A program made the translations under genes and the position numbers. A model generated the notes under the pieces. That model had not been told where the DNA came from and did no database searches. It saw nothing but the letters and a program-made list of their open reading frames with translations. Shown here one piece after another: positions 1 to 8,327 of a DNA stretch of 44,142 nucleotides. This stretch comes from Candidatus Aenigmatarchaeota archaeon (lineage in GTDB: Archaea; Aenigmatarchaeota; Aenigmatarchaeia; CG10238-14; SCSR01): the NCBI GenBank assembly GCA_016213525.1, contig JACRAE010000005.1:209405-253546 (forward strand). Direction: 5' to 3'. Position 1 is the first letter of the stretch. The number at the start of each line of letters is the position of its first letter.

Positions 1-915
1 GGACGCGCTTCCTATTTGGAAGACGGACGTGCTGGAGTTGCGGGTGTAGTTTGTGTTGTCGATGAGGAGCCCCAGAAGAGACGGGTAGGAGCCGGAGACG
101 TTGCTGCCCGCGTCGAACCGCACCGAGGCCGAGTTGTCGCCGAACCTGAGCACGTCTGCGTTGCTTGAGCCTATCTTGTAGGCGTAGCTCATCGTGGTCT
201 CGTTCATCGACGTGTTGAGCACGTCTATGGTGAGGAAGTCGGCCGAGCCTCTCAGGGAGTATAGGACCTCGTACTCCGCCCCCTGCGAGGAACGGACGTG
301 GGCCAATACATCTGCTTTGGGCAGCGCGGAGCCTTCCCTGGCGACCTTCGTGTAGCCCGTGCCCCAGGAGGTGCTCGTCAGGTTGCCGATCTTTATCGAG
401 GTGTCGTTGGGGGCTATGGCGGCGGACCCGTCCTTGAACCTAATAGTCCTGACCATGTCGCTGGTGTTTATCGCCGCGAAGCTAGTCTCGCTGCCTATCT
501 TCGGGAAGACGGCCTCGAGCACGCCGTTCTCTATGATCAGGTGTGTCGAGTTCTGGGACGCGGAGGCGGACCCGGAGACGCTGGTCGACAGGCTGCCGTC
601 CCTCCTGAAGACCCCGCTCGGGAATAGGTCCGACTCGAGGACGAGGTCGTACTCCAGGGTCCCCGCCTCGGGGTTCGCGCGGTAGCTGCCCCCCGTTATG
701 CTAAGCCTCGCCTCCTTCACAATCCCCGCCCCCTCGGACGCGGTCTGCCTGACCGCGCCGTCCAAAATAAGCATGTTCCTCTGGGCCTCGCTCACCGCGT
801 TCGACTCGCCCGCCCTGTCCAGAGCGGGTAGCCCTATCGCAATCACGACCGAGACCGCGACCACGCTTATCAGCATCACGAGAACCGCGGATACCAACGC
901 CGATGCGCCTTTCAT
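1..915 (-). CDS. Type IV pilin-like secreted protein, truncated at window edge (C-terminus missing)
   Basis: Open minus-strand frame with no stop to position 1, absent from the ORF track. N-terminus MKGASALVSAVLVMLISVVAVSVVIAIGLPAL resembles a class III signal peptide. An alternative in-frame ATG lies at 960. Confidence 0.75.
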   Translation of the reverse strand, partial: MKGASALVSAVLVMLISVVAVSVVIAIGLPALDRAGESNAVSEAQRNMLILDGAVRQTASEGAGIVKEARLSITGGSYRANPEAGTLEYDLVLESDLFPSGVFRRDGSLSTSVSGSASASQNSTHLIIENGVLEAVFPKIGSETSFAAINTSDMVRTIRFKDGSAAIAPNDTSIKIGNLTSTSWGTGYTKVAREGSALPKADVLAHVRSSQGAEYEVLYSLRGSADFLTIDVLNTSMNETTMSYAYKIGSSNADVLRFGDNSASVRFDAGSNVSGSYPSLLGLLIDNTNYTRNSSTSVFQIGSAS

Positions 916-969
916 CGATTCAACCTTGCACGTTCCGGGGCTTATTGGTTTGCCTCTCATCCGTCTTCC

Positions 970-1647
970 TCAGTTCACGTCCACGGTCTCGACGAACCTG
1001 TCCCTTATGTCGCCCCTGTCATCGGACACCTTCAGGTCGAAGTAGCCGACGTACTTGGTCTTGCCTATGACGGACGGTATCGTTACATTTTGGACGACCC
1101 TCTCGGTCGGGGTCTCGTAGAAGACCCAGAGCGTGAGGTTCTGGCTCGAGCCGGAGTTGACCGTGAAGTTGCTGTAGAGGATGGAGCCCGGCTGCAGGTC
1201 CGTCGTGTTGACGGGGGCGGCGAAGTTCGTGCTGAGGTTGAGGACGACGCGGGAGAGCTCCGCGTCGAAGAAGTTGTACACGGTGACGTTGATCGGTATG
1301 TTGGTGGAGGCGGTCATGTTCAGGTAGTAGGACGAGACCGCGACGCCGTCGAGCCGTATGTTCCTGCCCGACAGCTTGGACTCCGCGAACGAGATGAAGG
1401 AGTTGGTGACGTTCGTCATGTTGAGGGAGTAATTGACCGCGTTGTACGCCGACTTCGCGACCTCGCCCCTTATGTTGGAGAACTCCAGCCTCTCGACGCC
1501 GGACTCGAGGAACTTCTTCTTCTCCAGGACATCGGCGACGTTGATGCTCGTCTTGATGAGGGTGATGACTATGATTATGATCAGGGCCCCGACTATGAAC
1601 ATCTGGCCCTTCGCGCCTCTTGTTGGGTTTTTTTTGCGGCTAATCAT
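970..1647 (-). CDS. Pilin-like membrane-anchored surface protein rich in N-glycosylation sequons
   Basis: 225 aa; N-terminal RGAKGQMFIVGALIIIIVITLIK; about 10 N-x-S/T sequons; co-oriented with neighbouring pilin-like genes. Confidence 0.75.
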   Translation of the reverse strand: MISRKKNPTRGAKGQMFIVGALIIIIVITLIKTSINVADVLEKKKFLESGVERLEFSNIRGEVAKSAYNAVNYSLNMTNVTNSFISFAESKLSGRNIRLDGVAVSSYYLNMTASTNIPINVTVYNFFDAELSRVVLNLSTNFAAPVNTTDLQPGSILYSNFTVNSGSSQNLTLWVFYETPTERVVQNVTIPSVIGKTKYVGYFDLKVSDDRGDIRDRFVETVDVN

Positions 1648-2026
1648 TCGACCACATGTACAATATTATCTCCCTGGACGTGGAGTTGCCGACGTCGCCC
1701 GATATGAGGTAGTGCACGGAGGCGGACCTGTCGGCGTTTATCGTCGGTGTCGGGCAGGACGCCCCGCAGACCACGGCCATAGAGTCTATGTTAGCCGGCA
1801 GGTAGGAGGACAGCCTGGCCTCGATCGCGGCGGTGTTGTTGTTCATCGCGTCGTAGCGCAGGAGGTTGCTGTAGTCCAGCGACTCCATCGCCTTCTGGCC
1901 GGCCGCCTTCCAAGACACCGTGTCGAACTCCGGCAGAGGCTCCTGGGACGTGTAGAGTGCGACGAACGCCATCATCACCATTATGAGGCCTATGACGGTC
2001 TCGAACGTCTTCATCACGCCCTTCAC
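1640..2026 (-). CDS. Small membrane-anchored pilin-like protein
   Basis: In-frame C-terminal part of ORF 1640..2752. Real start is GTG at 2026 (VKGVMKTFETVIGLIMVMMAFVALY) or ATG at 2014. The GTG overlaps the upstream stop (GTGA). Confidence 0.7.
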   Translation of the reverse strand: MKGVMKTFETVIGLIMVMMAFVALYTSQEPLPEFDTVSWKAAGQKAMESLDYSNLLRYDAMNNNTAAIEARLSSYLPANIDSMAVVCGASCPTPTINADRSASVHYLISGDVGNSTSREIILYMWSND

Positions 2027-2748
2027 GGCACGTCTACCTCCAGCTGGAACCTCGTGTTCGAACCTAGGGTCTGCGCCACCTGGGAGTAAGTCAGGTTCCT
2101 GAGCGCCCGGACCTTCGTCATGGAGACCATCTTCAGGCCCTCGACCGGGTACTTCACAACCGTGAAGTTGGTCATGTTGGACGTCCAGTTGGTGTACCTC
2201 GGGTAGGGTATCGTGCCGTAGCTCGTGGCGTTCACGCCGGGCTCCGACGAGTAGTAGACCGAGAACCTCGTCGGCCTCAGGGCGACGAGGCTGACGTTCA
2301 TCGCGAAGTCCGCGCTCTTCAGGTAGTCGCCGGAGACGCAGTACGTCTTGTTGTAGAGGGTGTATGGGTGCTCGGCGTTCGTGTCGTTGAAGACCCTTAT
2401 CGTGTTCTCCCTCGTCGTGTTCAGGCACGACGGGTCGAAGCTCACGGTGAAGTTCACAGTGAAGTTGTTGAAGTCGCTGGAGTTCTTCGTCGCGACTATT
2501 ATCGGGGCCCTGTTCAGGTCCGTCATGAGCCCGATCCTCACGGGGGCGCCGCTCCTCAGCTCCCAGTCCGACGGCACGCCCTCGCCGCCGAAGAACACGT
2601 TGTTTACGTTGGCCGCGGAGGTCCTGAGCTCGCTGTCCTCCAGGACGCTGACGAAGTTCGTGTAGTAGGTCAGTACGAACGTGAGTATCAGGGCCGTGAA
2701 CACGAAGAACAGACCGGTGGCGATTACGAGGTCTACGAGGGAGGACAT
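2023..2748 (-). CDS. Membrane-anchored surface protein rich in N-glycosylation sequons
   Basis: 241 aa; N-terminal TM segment LVIATGLFFVFTALILTFVL; about 12 sequons. Confidence 0.75.
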   Translation of the reverse strand: MSSLVDLVIATGLFFVFTALILTFVLTYYTNFVSVLEDSELRTSAANVNNVFFGGEGVPSDWELRSGAPVRIGLMTDLNRAPIIVATKNSSDFNNFTVNFTVSFDPSCLNTTRENTIRVFNDTNAEHPYTLYNKTYCVSGDYLKSADFAMNVSLVALRPTRFSVYYSSEPGVNATSYGTIPYPRYTNWTSNMTNFTVVKYPVEGLKMVSMTKVRALRNLTYSQVAQTLGSNTRFQLEVDVP

Positions 2749-2752
2749 GCAA

Positions 2753-3343
2753 TCAACCCATCGAGGCTATCTGCCCTATCAGCGACGACTCGCCGAGGAC
2801 TATGACGTCCGTCACGGTACCGTTGGGGTTGTACCTGTAGTATCTCATGGTGGCGTTCCTGGGGTCGAGAGTCCTCCCCTGGAGGTCGGCGTCTATGCTC
2901 GGGACGTCGTACTCCACGGTGACGATCGGGTCCTGCGTCGTCTCGGCTACTATCCTTCCCACCTGGGCGCCGCTGTCCGTGCTCACGTTCTCGCCGTTCA
3001 GCGTGACGTTCGACAGCATGCTCGCGACCTGGCTCGCGGAGAGGAGGGTCACCTTGTACTCGCGCAGGGCCACCCTGTCGGGCAGGTTCAGGTCGGACTC
3101 CGCGAGCAGGACGGAGGACTGGTTGCCGGGGGAGGACCTGGACGCCTTTGCTATGGAGTATATCTCCGTCACCTTGGAGGACGCCTGGGCCGATACCTGG
3201 GTCAGCTCCCTCCTTATCTCGTCCTCTATAATAAGGGTGTAAAAGTTGCTCACCAGGACCGCGACGCCGGATATGACCACCGCGGCGACGAGGACCGCCA
3301 GGACGTAGCTGACCAGCGGGGCGACTCCCTTAGGGTTTGTCAT
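2753..3343 (-). CDS. Type IV pilin-like protein
   Basis: Start refined from 3406 to 3343: MTNPKGVAPLVSYVLAVLVAAVVISGVAVLV has a class III signal peptide-like N-terminus. Confidence 0.75.
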   Translation of the reverse strand: MTNPKGVAPLVSYVLAVLVAAVVISGVAVLVSNFYTLIIEDEIRRELTQVSAQASSKVTEIYSIAKASRSSPGNQSSVLLAESDLNLPDRVALREYKVTLLSASQVASMLSNVTLNGENVSTDSGAQVGRIVAETTQDPIVTVEYDVPSIDADLQGRTLDPRNATMRYYRYNPNGTVTDVIVLGESSLIGQIASMG

Positions 3344-3400
3344 TGCTGTTATTTTGCTTTCTTGAGTAATATTTATTTGGCTGGAAATCAAAATTGGGGT

Positions 3401-3826
3401 ATGCATATGAAGGGAATATCGCCTCTTATCGCCGCCGTCCTCCTGATAGCGGTCACCATGACCATAGCGGGCGTCCTGGCGTTCTGGGCCTCGACCTTCG
3501 TCCAGACGGGGCTTGAACAGTCCTCGAACCAGACTGTAGCGACCGAGTGCAACTTCGGCAACTTCATCGTGGACGCCTGCAGCTACGACCCGGCCACGAC
3601 CAAGCTGGTCCTGATTCTGGACAACATCGGCACGGTCAACCTGGGCAACATAACCGCCTACACGGTGTACGGAGACGGCTCAGTCAACGCGACCAAGCTC
3701 GACGGCGGCAGCCTCGAGTCCGGGTCCCTCAAGTCCTTCTCCACGACCGGCATAGCGCCGGGATTCAACTCGGTCAGGGTCAGGACGCAGTGCCCGAACG
3801 TGTTCGAGGAGACTGCCTGCAGATGA
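3401..3826 (+). CDS. Archaeal type IV pilin
   Basis: MHMKGISPLIAAVLLIAVTMTIAGVLAFWASTF is a classic archaeal pilin/archaellin-like N-terminus. Start refined from the ORF-track start at 2681. Confidence 0.85.
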   Translation: MHMKGISPLIAAVLLIAVTMTIAGVLAFWASTFVQTGLEQSSNQTVATECNFGNFIVDACSYDPATTKLVLILDNIGTVNLGNITAYTVYGDGSVNATKLDGGSLESGSLKSFSTTGIAPGFNSVRVRTQCPNVFEETACR

Positions 3827-4308
3827 CGAGCGCCGGCCCCCTGAAGGGAATATCCCCCCTCGTGGCGACGGTCCTTCTGATAGCCTTTGTGGTGTCCGTC
3901 GGCGGCCTCGTTGCGGCGTGGACCAGCAGCTTCACCAAGGACACGACCCAGCTCGTCGCCGACCAGTCCAAGCTCCAGATAACCTGCCAGTACGGCAAGC
4001 TGAACCTGAAGAGCCTGCAGTTCGCGTCGACGCCGGTCAAGCTGTCCGGCGTGATGGAGAACAACGGCCTCATAGCCCTCGGAAACCTGAGCTTGACCGT
4101 CGTGTACCAGAACGCCTCATCCGAGAGGTTCCAGCTGTGCTCGACCGCCGCGGGCGCGGCCTCGTGCGGCAGCGGCAACATGACCCTCCTCCAGTCCCAG
4201 CTGGCCGCGTTCAACATAACCATAGGCGGGCCGAACTACGAGTCGATCAAGCTGAGCAGCAACTGCACCAGCGCCTACGACACGGCCGAGCGCGGCGACG
4301 TCAGCTGA
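3823..4308 (+). CDS. Archaeal type IV pilin
   Basis: MTSAGPLKGISPLVATVLLIAFVVSVGGLVAAWTSSF; ATGA overlap with the preceding pilin. Confidence 0.85.
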   Translation: MTSAGPLKGISPLVATVLLIAFVVSVGGLVAAWTSSFTKDTTQLVADQSKLQITCQYGKLNLKSLQFASTPVKLSGVMENNGLIALGNLSLTVVYQNASSERFQLCSTAAGAASCGSGNMTLLQSQLAAFNITIGGPNYESIKLSSNCTSAYDTAERGDVS

Positions 4309-4359
4309 GGTCTGGTTTGGAAAATTTCTTACTGTTCCGATACGCGATTCGACTGTTCC

Positions 4360-5211
4360 TCAGCCGAACAGGTAGAAGACGATTCCGCCCACGGTCATCA
4401 TTATGATGCTGTGCTTCATGCCTGCTATCATCGCCCCCTCCGCCATCTTTCCAACGGACAGGCCCGCGAATAGGCCCTGGATGAATATGAGGTTCCTGAA
4501 TATGTCCTTGAAGCCCGCCGCTATCTCCTCCGGTGGTATGGAGCCCTGCTGGAGCCCGATTGGGGTGCTCTTGGTTATGCTCGGCAGCAGGAACAGTTCG
4601 AGGCTGATTATGACGCCCAGGAAGACGAAAAATATTATGTAGCCGGTCATCATCTGAGACTGGAGGAACAGCTGCCTCTCGGTCTTCAGCCTGTCCACCT
4701 CCACGGCGGTCTTGCTCAGCGCCTCGAAGGTGTCCGCCAGCTTGCCCCCGAACCTGTGGCTCTCCACGACGGACGAGACTATCCTGGCGATGAGGGCGGA
4801 CTTCGTCGACTTTGAGAAGGAGAGGAGGACCTTGTCGACCGGTATGCCCCACTCGAGCTGCGCCGCTATCTTCCTTATGTACGGGCTGAGGGAGCCGTAG
4901 TCGTTCTTCGATATCATAGTGAACGCAGCGGGCACGGTGAGGCCGCCCTTTATCGCCTCGACGAAGTCCCTCAGGAACACTGGGAAGTTGTCCTCCGCCT
5001 GCTTCTTCTTGCTGTAGGCTATGTACTGCGTCAGGATGAAGGGCAGGAAGACTATCGCCCCCGCGAACATCGTGAGCGCGCTCAGCACGTTGCCGTTCTT
5101 CGGGAAGAACACGAACCCTATGTACACCAGCACCGCAGCCACTGCTATGTTGGGCACGAAGCTGAGCAGTAGCCTCCTGTTGACCTGCAGGCCGTCGATG
5201 AAGTTGACCAT
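4360..5211 (-). CDS. Type II/IV secretion F-family (T2SF) membrane platform protein, TadC/half-ArlJ-like
   Basis: 283 aa, multiple TMs, FPVFLRDFVEAIKGGLTVPAAFTMISKNDYGSLSP...GIPVDKVL motif; adjacent to a second T2SF protein and the ATPase. Confidence 0.8.
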   Translation of the reverse strand: MVNFIDGLQVNRRLLLSFVPNIAVAAVLVYIGFVFFPKNGNVLSALTMFAGAIVFLPFILTQYIAYSKKKQAEDNFPVFLRDFVEAIKGGLTVPAAFTMISKNDYGSLSPYIRKIAAQLEWGIPVDKVLLSFSKSTKSALIARIVSSVVESHRFGGKLADTFEALSKTAVEVDRLKTERQLFLQSQMMTGYIIFFVFLGVIISLELFLLPSITKSTPIGLQQGSIPPEEIAAGFKDIFRNLIFIQGLFAGLSVGKMAEGAMIAGMKHSIIMMTVGGIVFYLFG

Positions 5212-6089
5212 CAGATCTCGACCTCCACTCCCTTAAGGAATATCAGGAACACGATGTTCGTCAGGGGTATCAGGCCGTAGATGCTCATCTGGGACAGTGT
5301 CAGTATGTTGATGCCTCCCAGGTTGGGCTGTATCAGGGCCATCACCGCGAAGAGGGATATGAGGAACAGCGGCGCCGCTATCAGCACTCCCGTGTAGAAC
5401 TCCGCGTACATGCTGAGCTGTTCGAGGAACCTCTGCCTCTTGATCCTCCAGTTGAACAGGGCCTGCTCGCTGGTGCTCTTGAGGAACAGCCTCAGGTCCC
5501 CGCCGGACTCTGTGGTCGTGACGAACCCCATGAGTATCTGCTTGAAGTCCTGCGAGGGCGTCTTCTTCGCGACCTCCTTCACGGCCGAGAGCGGGTCGAG
5601 GCCGAACGTGTCTATGTTCTTCACAATCTTCCTCATCTCCTTCGCTATCTCGCCGTACTCGTCGAACTCCCCGATGAGCTTGAAAATCACGTAGGGCGGC
5701 ACCCCGGACTCCGCGACCGCGCCCATGTGCGTCAGCGCGAAGGGCAGGTTCGACTCCATGTTCTTCCTCCTGGAGCCGGCGACCTGGGCCGGGTAGAAGA
5801 AGAAGTACAGGAACGTGGACGCGGCGATGATCACCGGTATCAGGACCATCATCACGACCCTTATGACGAGGGGTATGCCGAACCCGTTCACCGTCAGGAC
5901 TATCGGGGTCACGACCGCGGATATGACAAATGAGACCAGGGTGACGAAGATTGTCCAGCTTATGTAGGTCCTGAACGGCACGTTTATGTTCGACGCCGGT
6001 AGGTTGTCCCTGATGAAGACGAACTGGTCCCCGTACTTGTCGACCAGGCCGCCGAACAGAACGGTTGCAAATCCCCTGAGCTCGGACAC
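5211..6089 (-). CDS. T2SF membrane platform protein, TadB/half-ArlJ-like
   Basis: 292 aa; MESNLPFALTHMGAVAESGVPPYVIFKLI...SGGDLRLFLKS; TGATG overlap with the downstream T2SF gene. Confidence 0.8.
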   Translation of the reverse strand: MSELRGFATVLFGGLVDKYGDQFVFIRDNLPASNINVPFRTYISWTIFVTLVSFVISAVVTPIVLTVNGFGIPLVIRVVMMVLIPVIIAASTFLYFFFYPAQVAGSRRKNMESNLPFALTHMGAVAESGVPPYVIFKLIGEFDEYGEIAKEMRKIVKNIDTFGLDPLSAVKEVAKKTPSQDFKQILMGFVTTTESGGDLRLFLKSTSEQALFNWRIKRQRFLEQLSMYAEFYTGVLIAAPLFLISLFAVMALIQPNLGGINILTLSQMSIYGLIPLTNIVFLIFLKGVEVEI

Positions 6090-6090
6090 G

Positions 6091-7953
6091 TCACTTCTCC
6101 TTTATCATCTTCATGCCGAGAAGGTCAAGCACGGAGATCCTCTTCCTCGGCCTCCCCTCCTTCGGCACGTCGACCCTGCCGAGGGCAGGCGGCTCGGGCA
6201 TCCCGACGAGGACCTGGGACGTCCTCTGGCCGGAGCCGGGCAGGGGCGGCCTCTGGACCGGGGATGCCTGGTGCACCATGCCAGGCTTCTGACCCATCGC
6301 CTCGAAGAGCCTCCCCTTCTCCCTCGCGTACATGTTGATAATCCCGGCCGCCTCCACGTAGTCCTTCTTCTCGTTCTTCCCCATCCAGTCCAGGACCTTC
6401 TGCCTGTCGGATATGTCGATTGCGGCGTCCGTCATCGTGCTGCCCTTCGACAGTGCGAGCTTTTCGACTTTCATGCTGTCGTTCACCTTCACGTACAGGT
6501 CCGTGACCGGGTCCCACCTGTACACGACGTTGGTCTTGACCTCCTGGGTCCTGGGGTCGACCGACACAATTTCAGATATTTCCTTTATCCTCCTGGCGGA
6601 CTTGCCCCTCTCCCTCGCGTGTATCATCACGACTATCACGTCGAGGCTCTCTATCAGGGACGGGGCGAGCTCTATCGGCGGCGAGGTGAGCCTCTTTATG
6701 ACGGACTCGACGCTGCCCGCGTGGAATGTGCTGATGCTGGGGTGGCCCGACGACATCCCCTGGAACATGACGTACGTCTCCGCGCCCCTGACCTCTCCCA
6801 CAATTACGTAGTCCGGGTTCTGCCTGAAGCTCTCCTTCAGCAGGTCGAACAGGGTGACCTCCCCGTACTTCTGCCCCGTCGCCGTGGGTATGCCGAAGCC
6901 CGCCCTCGCCAGCCCGGCTATCCAGTGCTCGTGCGGTATCCTGATCTCCCTCGTGTCCTCGATGCTGACTATCTTCGCCTCGTTCGGTATGAACATCGAG
7001 ACCGTGTTCAGCATGCTCGTCTTTCCGGTGGCCACGCCCCCGACGAAGAGCATGCTGGCCCCATGCTCGACTAGGTACCAGAAATAAGAGAGTATCTCGG
7101 AGTTCACCGTGTTCATCTCCATCTGGTCTGCGGGGGAGAACGGCTTCTCGCTGAACTTCCTTATGGTGAACGTGGGCCCCCTCGTGGAGACGTCCCCGGC
7201 CATCGTGGCGGCGACTCTGGACCCGTCCGGCAGCGTGCCGTCCAGTATTGGCTCGGCGTAGCTCACGTACCTGCCGGCCCTCTCTGACAGCTTGACGACG
7301 AACTCCCTCAGGCCGTCGAGGGTCTTGAACGAGACGTTGGTCTTGATCGAGCCGAACTTCCTGTGGATGATGAATATGGGCGTGTCTATGCCGTCGCAGC
7401 TTATGTCCTCTATGTTCGGGTCCTGCATGAAGGGCTCGATCTCGTTCATGCCGACGAAGTTCTTGTAGATGTAGTACATCATCTTCGTGTACTGCTCCTC
7501 GGTCATCTTTATCCCGAGGTCCCTGAGGACCTTGGTCACCTGCTTGTGCAGGTACGGGACCGCCTCGTCTATCCTCTTGATCGCGGTGAAGCCCACGTCG
7601 ACGAGCTCGATGACGGCGTCCGAGATGATCTTGAACGTCCTCTCCTCCTCGGGCGTGAGCTTCGGCTCCATCACGAGGTACTCGACCTCTTTCGTGGACT
7701 GGTTCCATTTTATGTTGGCGTACGTGAACGGCTCTATGAGCGGGTACGTGACGTCCGTCTTCGTCACGTCCTTGATGTCCGCGAAGTCGACTATGTGGCT
7801 CTTCTGCATCTCAATGACAGGCAGCGTCATTCCGGGGCTCTGCTGGTTCTCGACTTTCTCGACGAAGTCCGCCGTCTTCCTGTAAAATAATCCCCTGAGT
7901 CCCCTTATCCTATCGAATGGGCTCTTCTTGGTCTTTTCTGTAGCTTCAGCCAC
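6091..7953 (-). CDS. Type II/IV secretion system ATPase (TadA/VirB11/ArlI family)
   Basis: Walker A GGVATGKTSMLN, SIEDTREIRIPHEHW, ESFRQNPDYVIVGEVRGAET (Asp/His boxes), FHAGS. Confidence 0.92.
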   Translation of the reverse strand: MAEATEKTKKSPFDRIRGLRGLFYRKTADFVEKVENQQSPGMTLPVIEMQKSHIVDFADIKDVTKTDVTYPLIEPFTYANIKWNQSTKEVEYLVMEPKLTPEEERTFKIISDAVIELVDVGFTAIKRIDEAVPYLHKQVTKVLRDLGIKMTEEQYTKMMYYIYKNFVGMNEIEPFMQDPNIEDISCDGIDTPIFIIHRKFGSIKTNVSFKTLDGLREFVVKLSERAGRYVSYAEPILDGTLPDGSRVAATMAGDVSTRGPTFTIRKFSEKPFSPADQMEMNTVNSEILSYFWYLVEHGASMLFVGGVATGKTSMLNTVSMFIPNEAKIVSIEDTREIRIPHEHWIAGLARAGFGIPTATGQKYGEVTLFDLLKESFRQNPDYVIVGEVRGAETYVMFQGMSSGHPSISTFHAGSVESVIKRLTSPPIELAPSLIESLDVIVVMIHARERGKSARRIKEISEIVSVDPRTQEVKTNVVYRWDPVTDLYVKVNDSMKVEKLALSKGSTMTDAAIDISDRQKVLDWMGKNEKKDYVEAAGIINMYAREKGRLFEAMGQKPGMVHQASPVQRPPLPGSGQRTSQVLVGMPEPPALGRVDVPKEGRPRKRISVLDLLGMKMIKEK

Positions 7954-7971
7954 GTCGCTCCCTGCCGATCC

Positions 7972-8253
7972 CTAGTGCAAGTGCTTCTTCCTGATCGACT
8001 TTCCGGGCTGCACTATGCCCCTGTGCCTGGCGCAAGAAGGGCAAGCCCTCATCCTCCTGCTCATCAGGTGTATCATCCTCCTGTCGACCTGCTGCAGGAC
8101 CGCCGGGTCCGATATTCTGAAGCCGCGGGTCACGGAGAACGTCTTGTACTTAGGAACCTCCCTCTGGCAGAAGTCGCACCTCACACCCGACTCTGATCCG
8201 CGCGACTTGGTGTGCGCGTACTTCCTCGTGTATGGGGCAGTGCTTATTGGCAT
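7972..8253 (-). CDS. Probable 30S ribosomal protein S26e (eS26)
   Basis: 93 aa basic protein; VRCDFCQREVPKYKTFSV...ACPSCARHRGIVQPGKSIRKKH matches the eS26 C-x2-C ... C-x2-C-A-x-H pattern. Confidence 0.65.
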   Translation of the reverse strand: MPISTAPYTRKYAHTKSRGSESGVRCDFCQREVPKYKTFSVTRGFRISDPAVLQQVDRRMIHLMSRRMRACPSCARHRGIVQPGKSIRKKHLH

Positions 8254-8294
8254 TCTTACACCTTGTGTTCTCTAGTTAAAATATATTGAGTTTC

Positions 8295-8312
8295 GCGGGG
8301 TATATAACCCGC
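8295..8312. promoter_or_regulatory. Inverted repeat GCGGGG-TATATA-ACCCGC between divergently used regions
   Basis: Arms GCGGG/CCCGC flank a TATATA core, 16 bp from the stop at 8328 and upstream of the eS26 gene. Confidence 0.4.
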
Positions 8313-8327
8313 TGTCCGGTTTTCGGT

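Noticed and set aside
1640-2752. Full 370-aa ORF starting at 2752
   Set aside because: The N-terminal two thirds is an alternate frame over the 2023..2748 gene; only the part from 2026/2014 looks like a real membrane protein.
5986-7074. 362-aa plus-strand ORF antisense to the pilus ATPase
   Set aside because: Shadow ORF; Walker motifs are on the minus strand.
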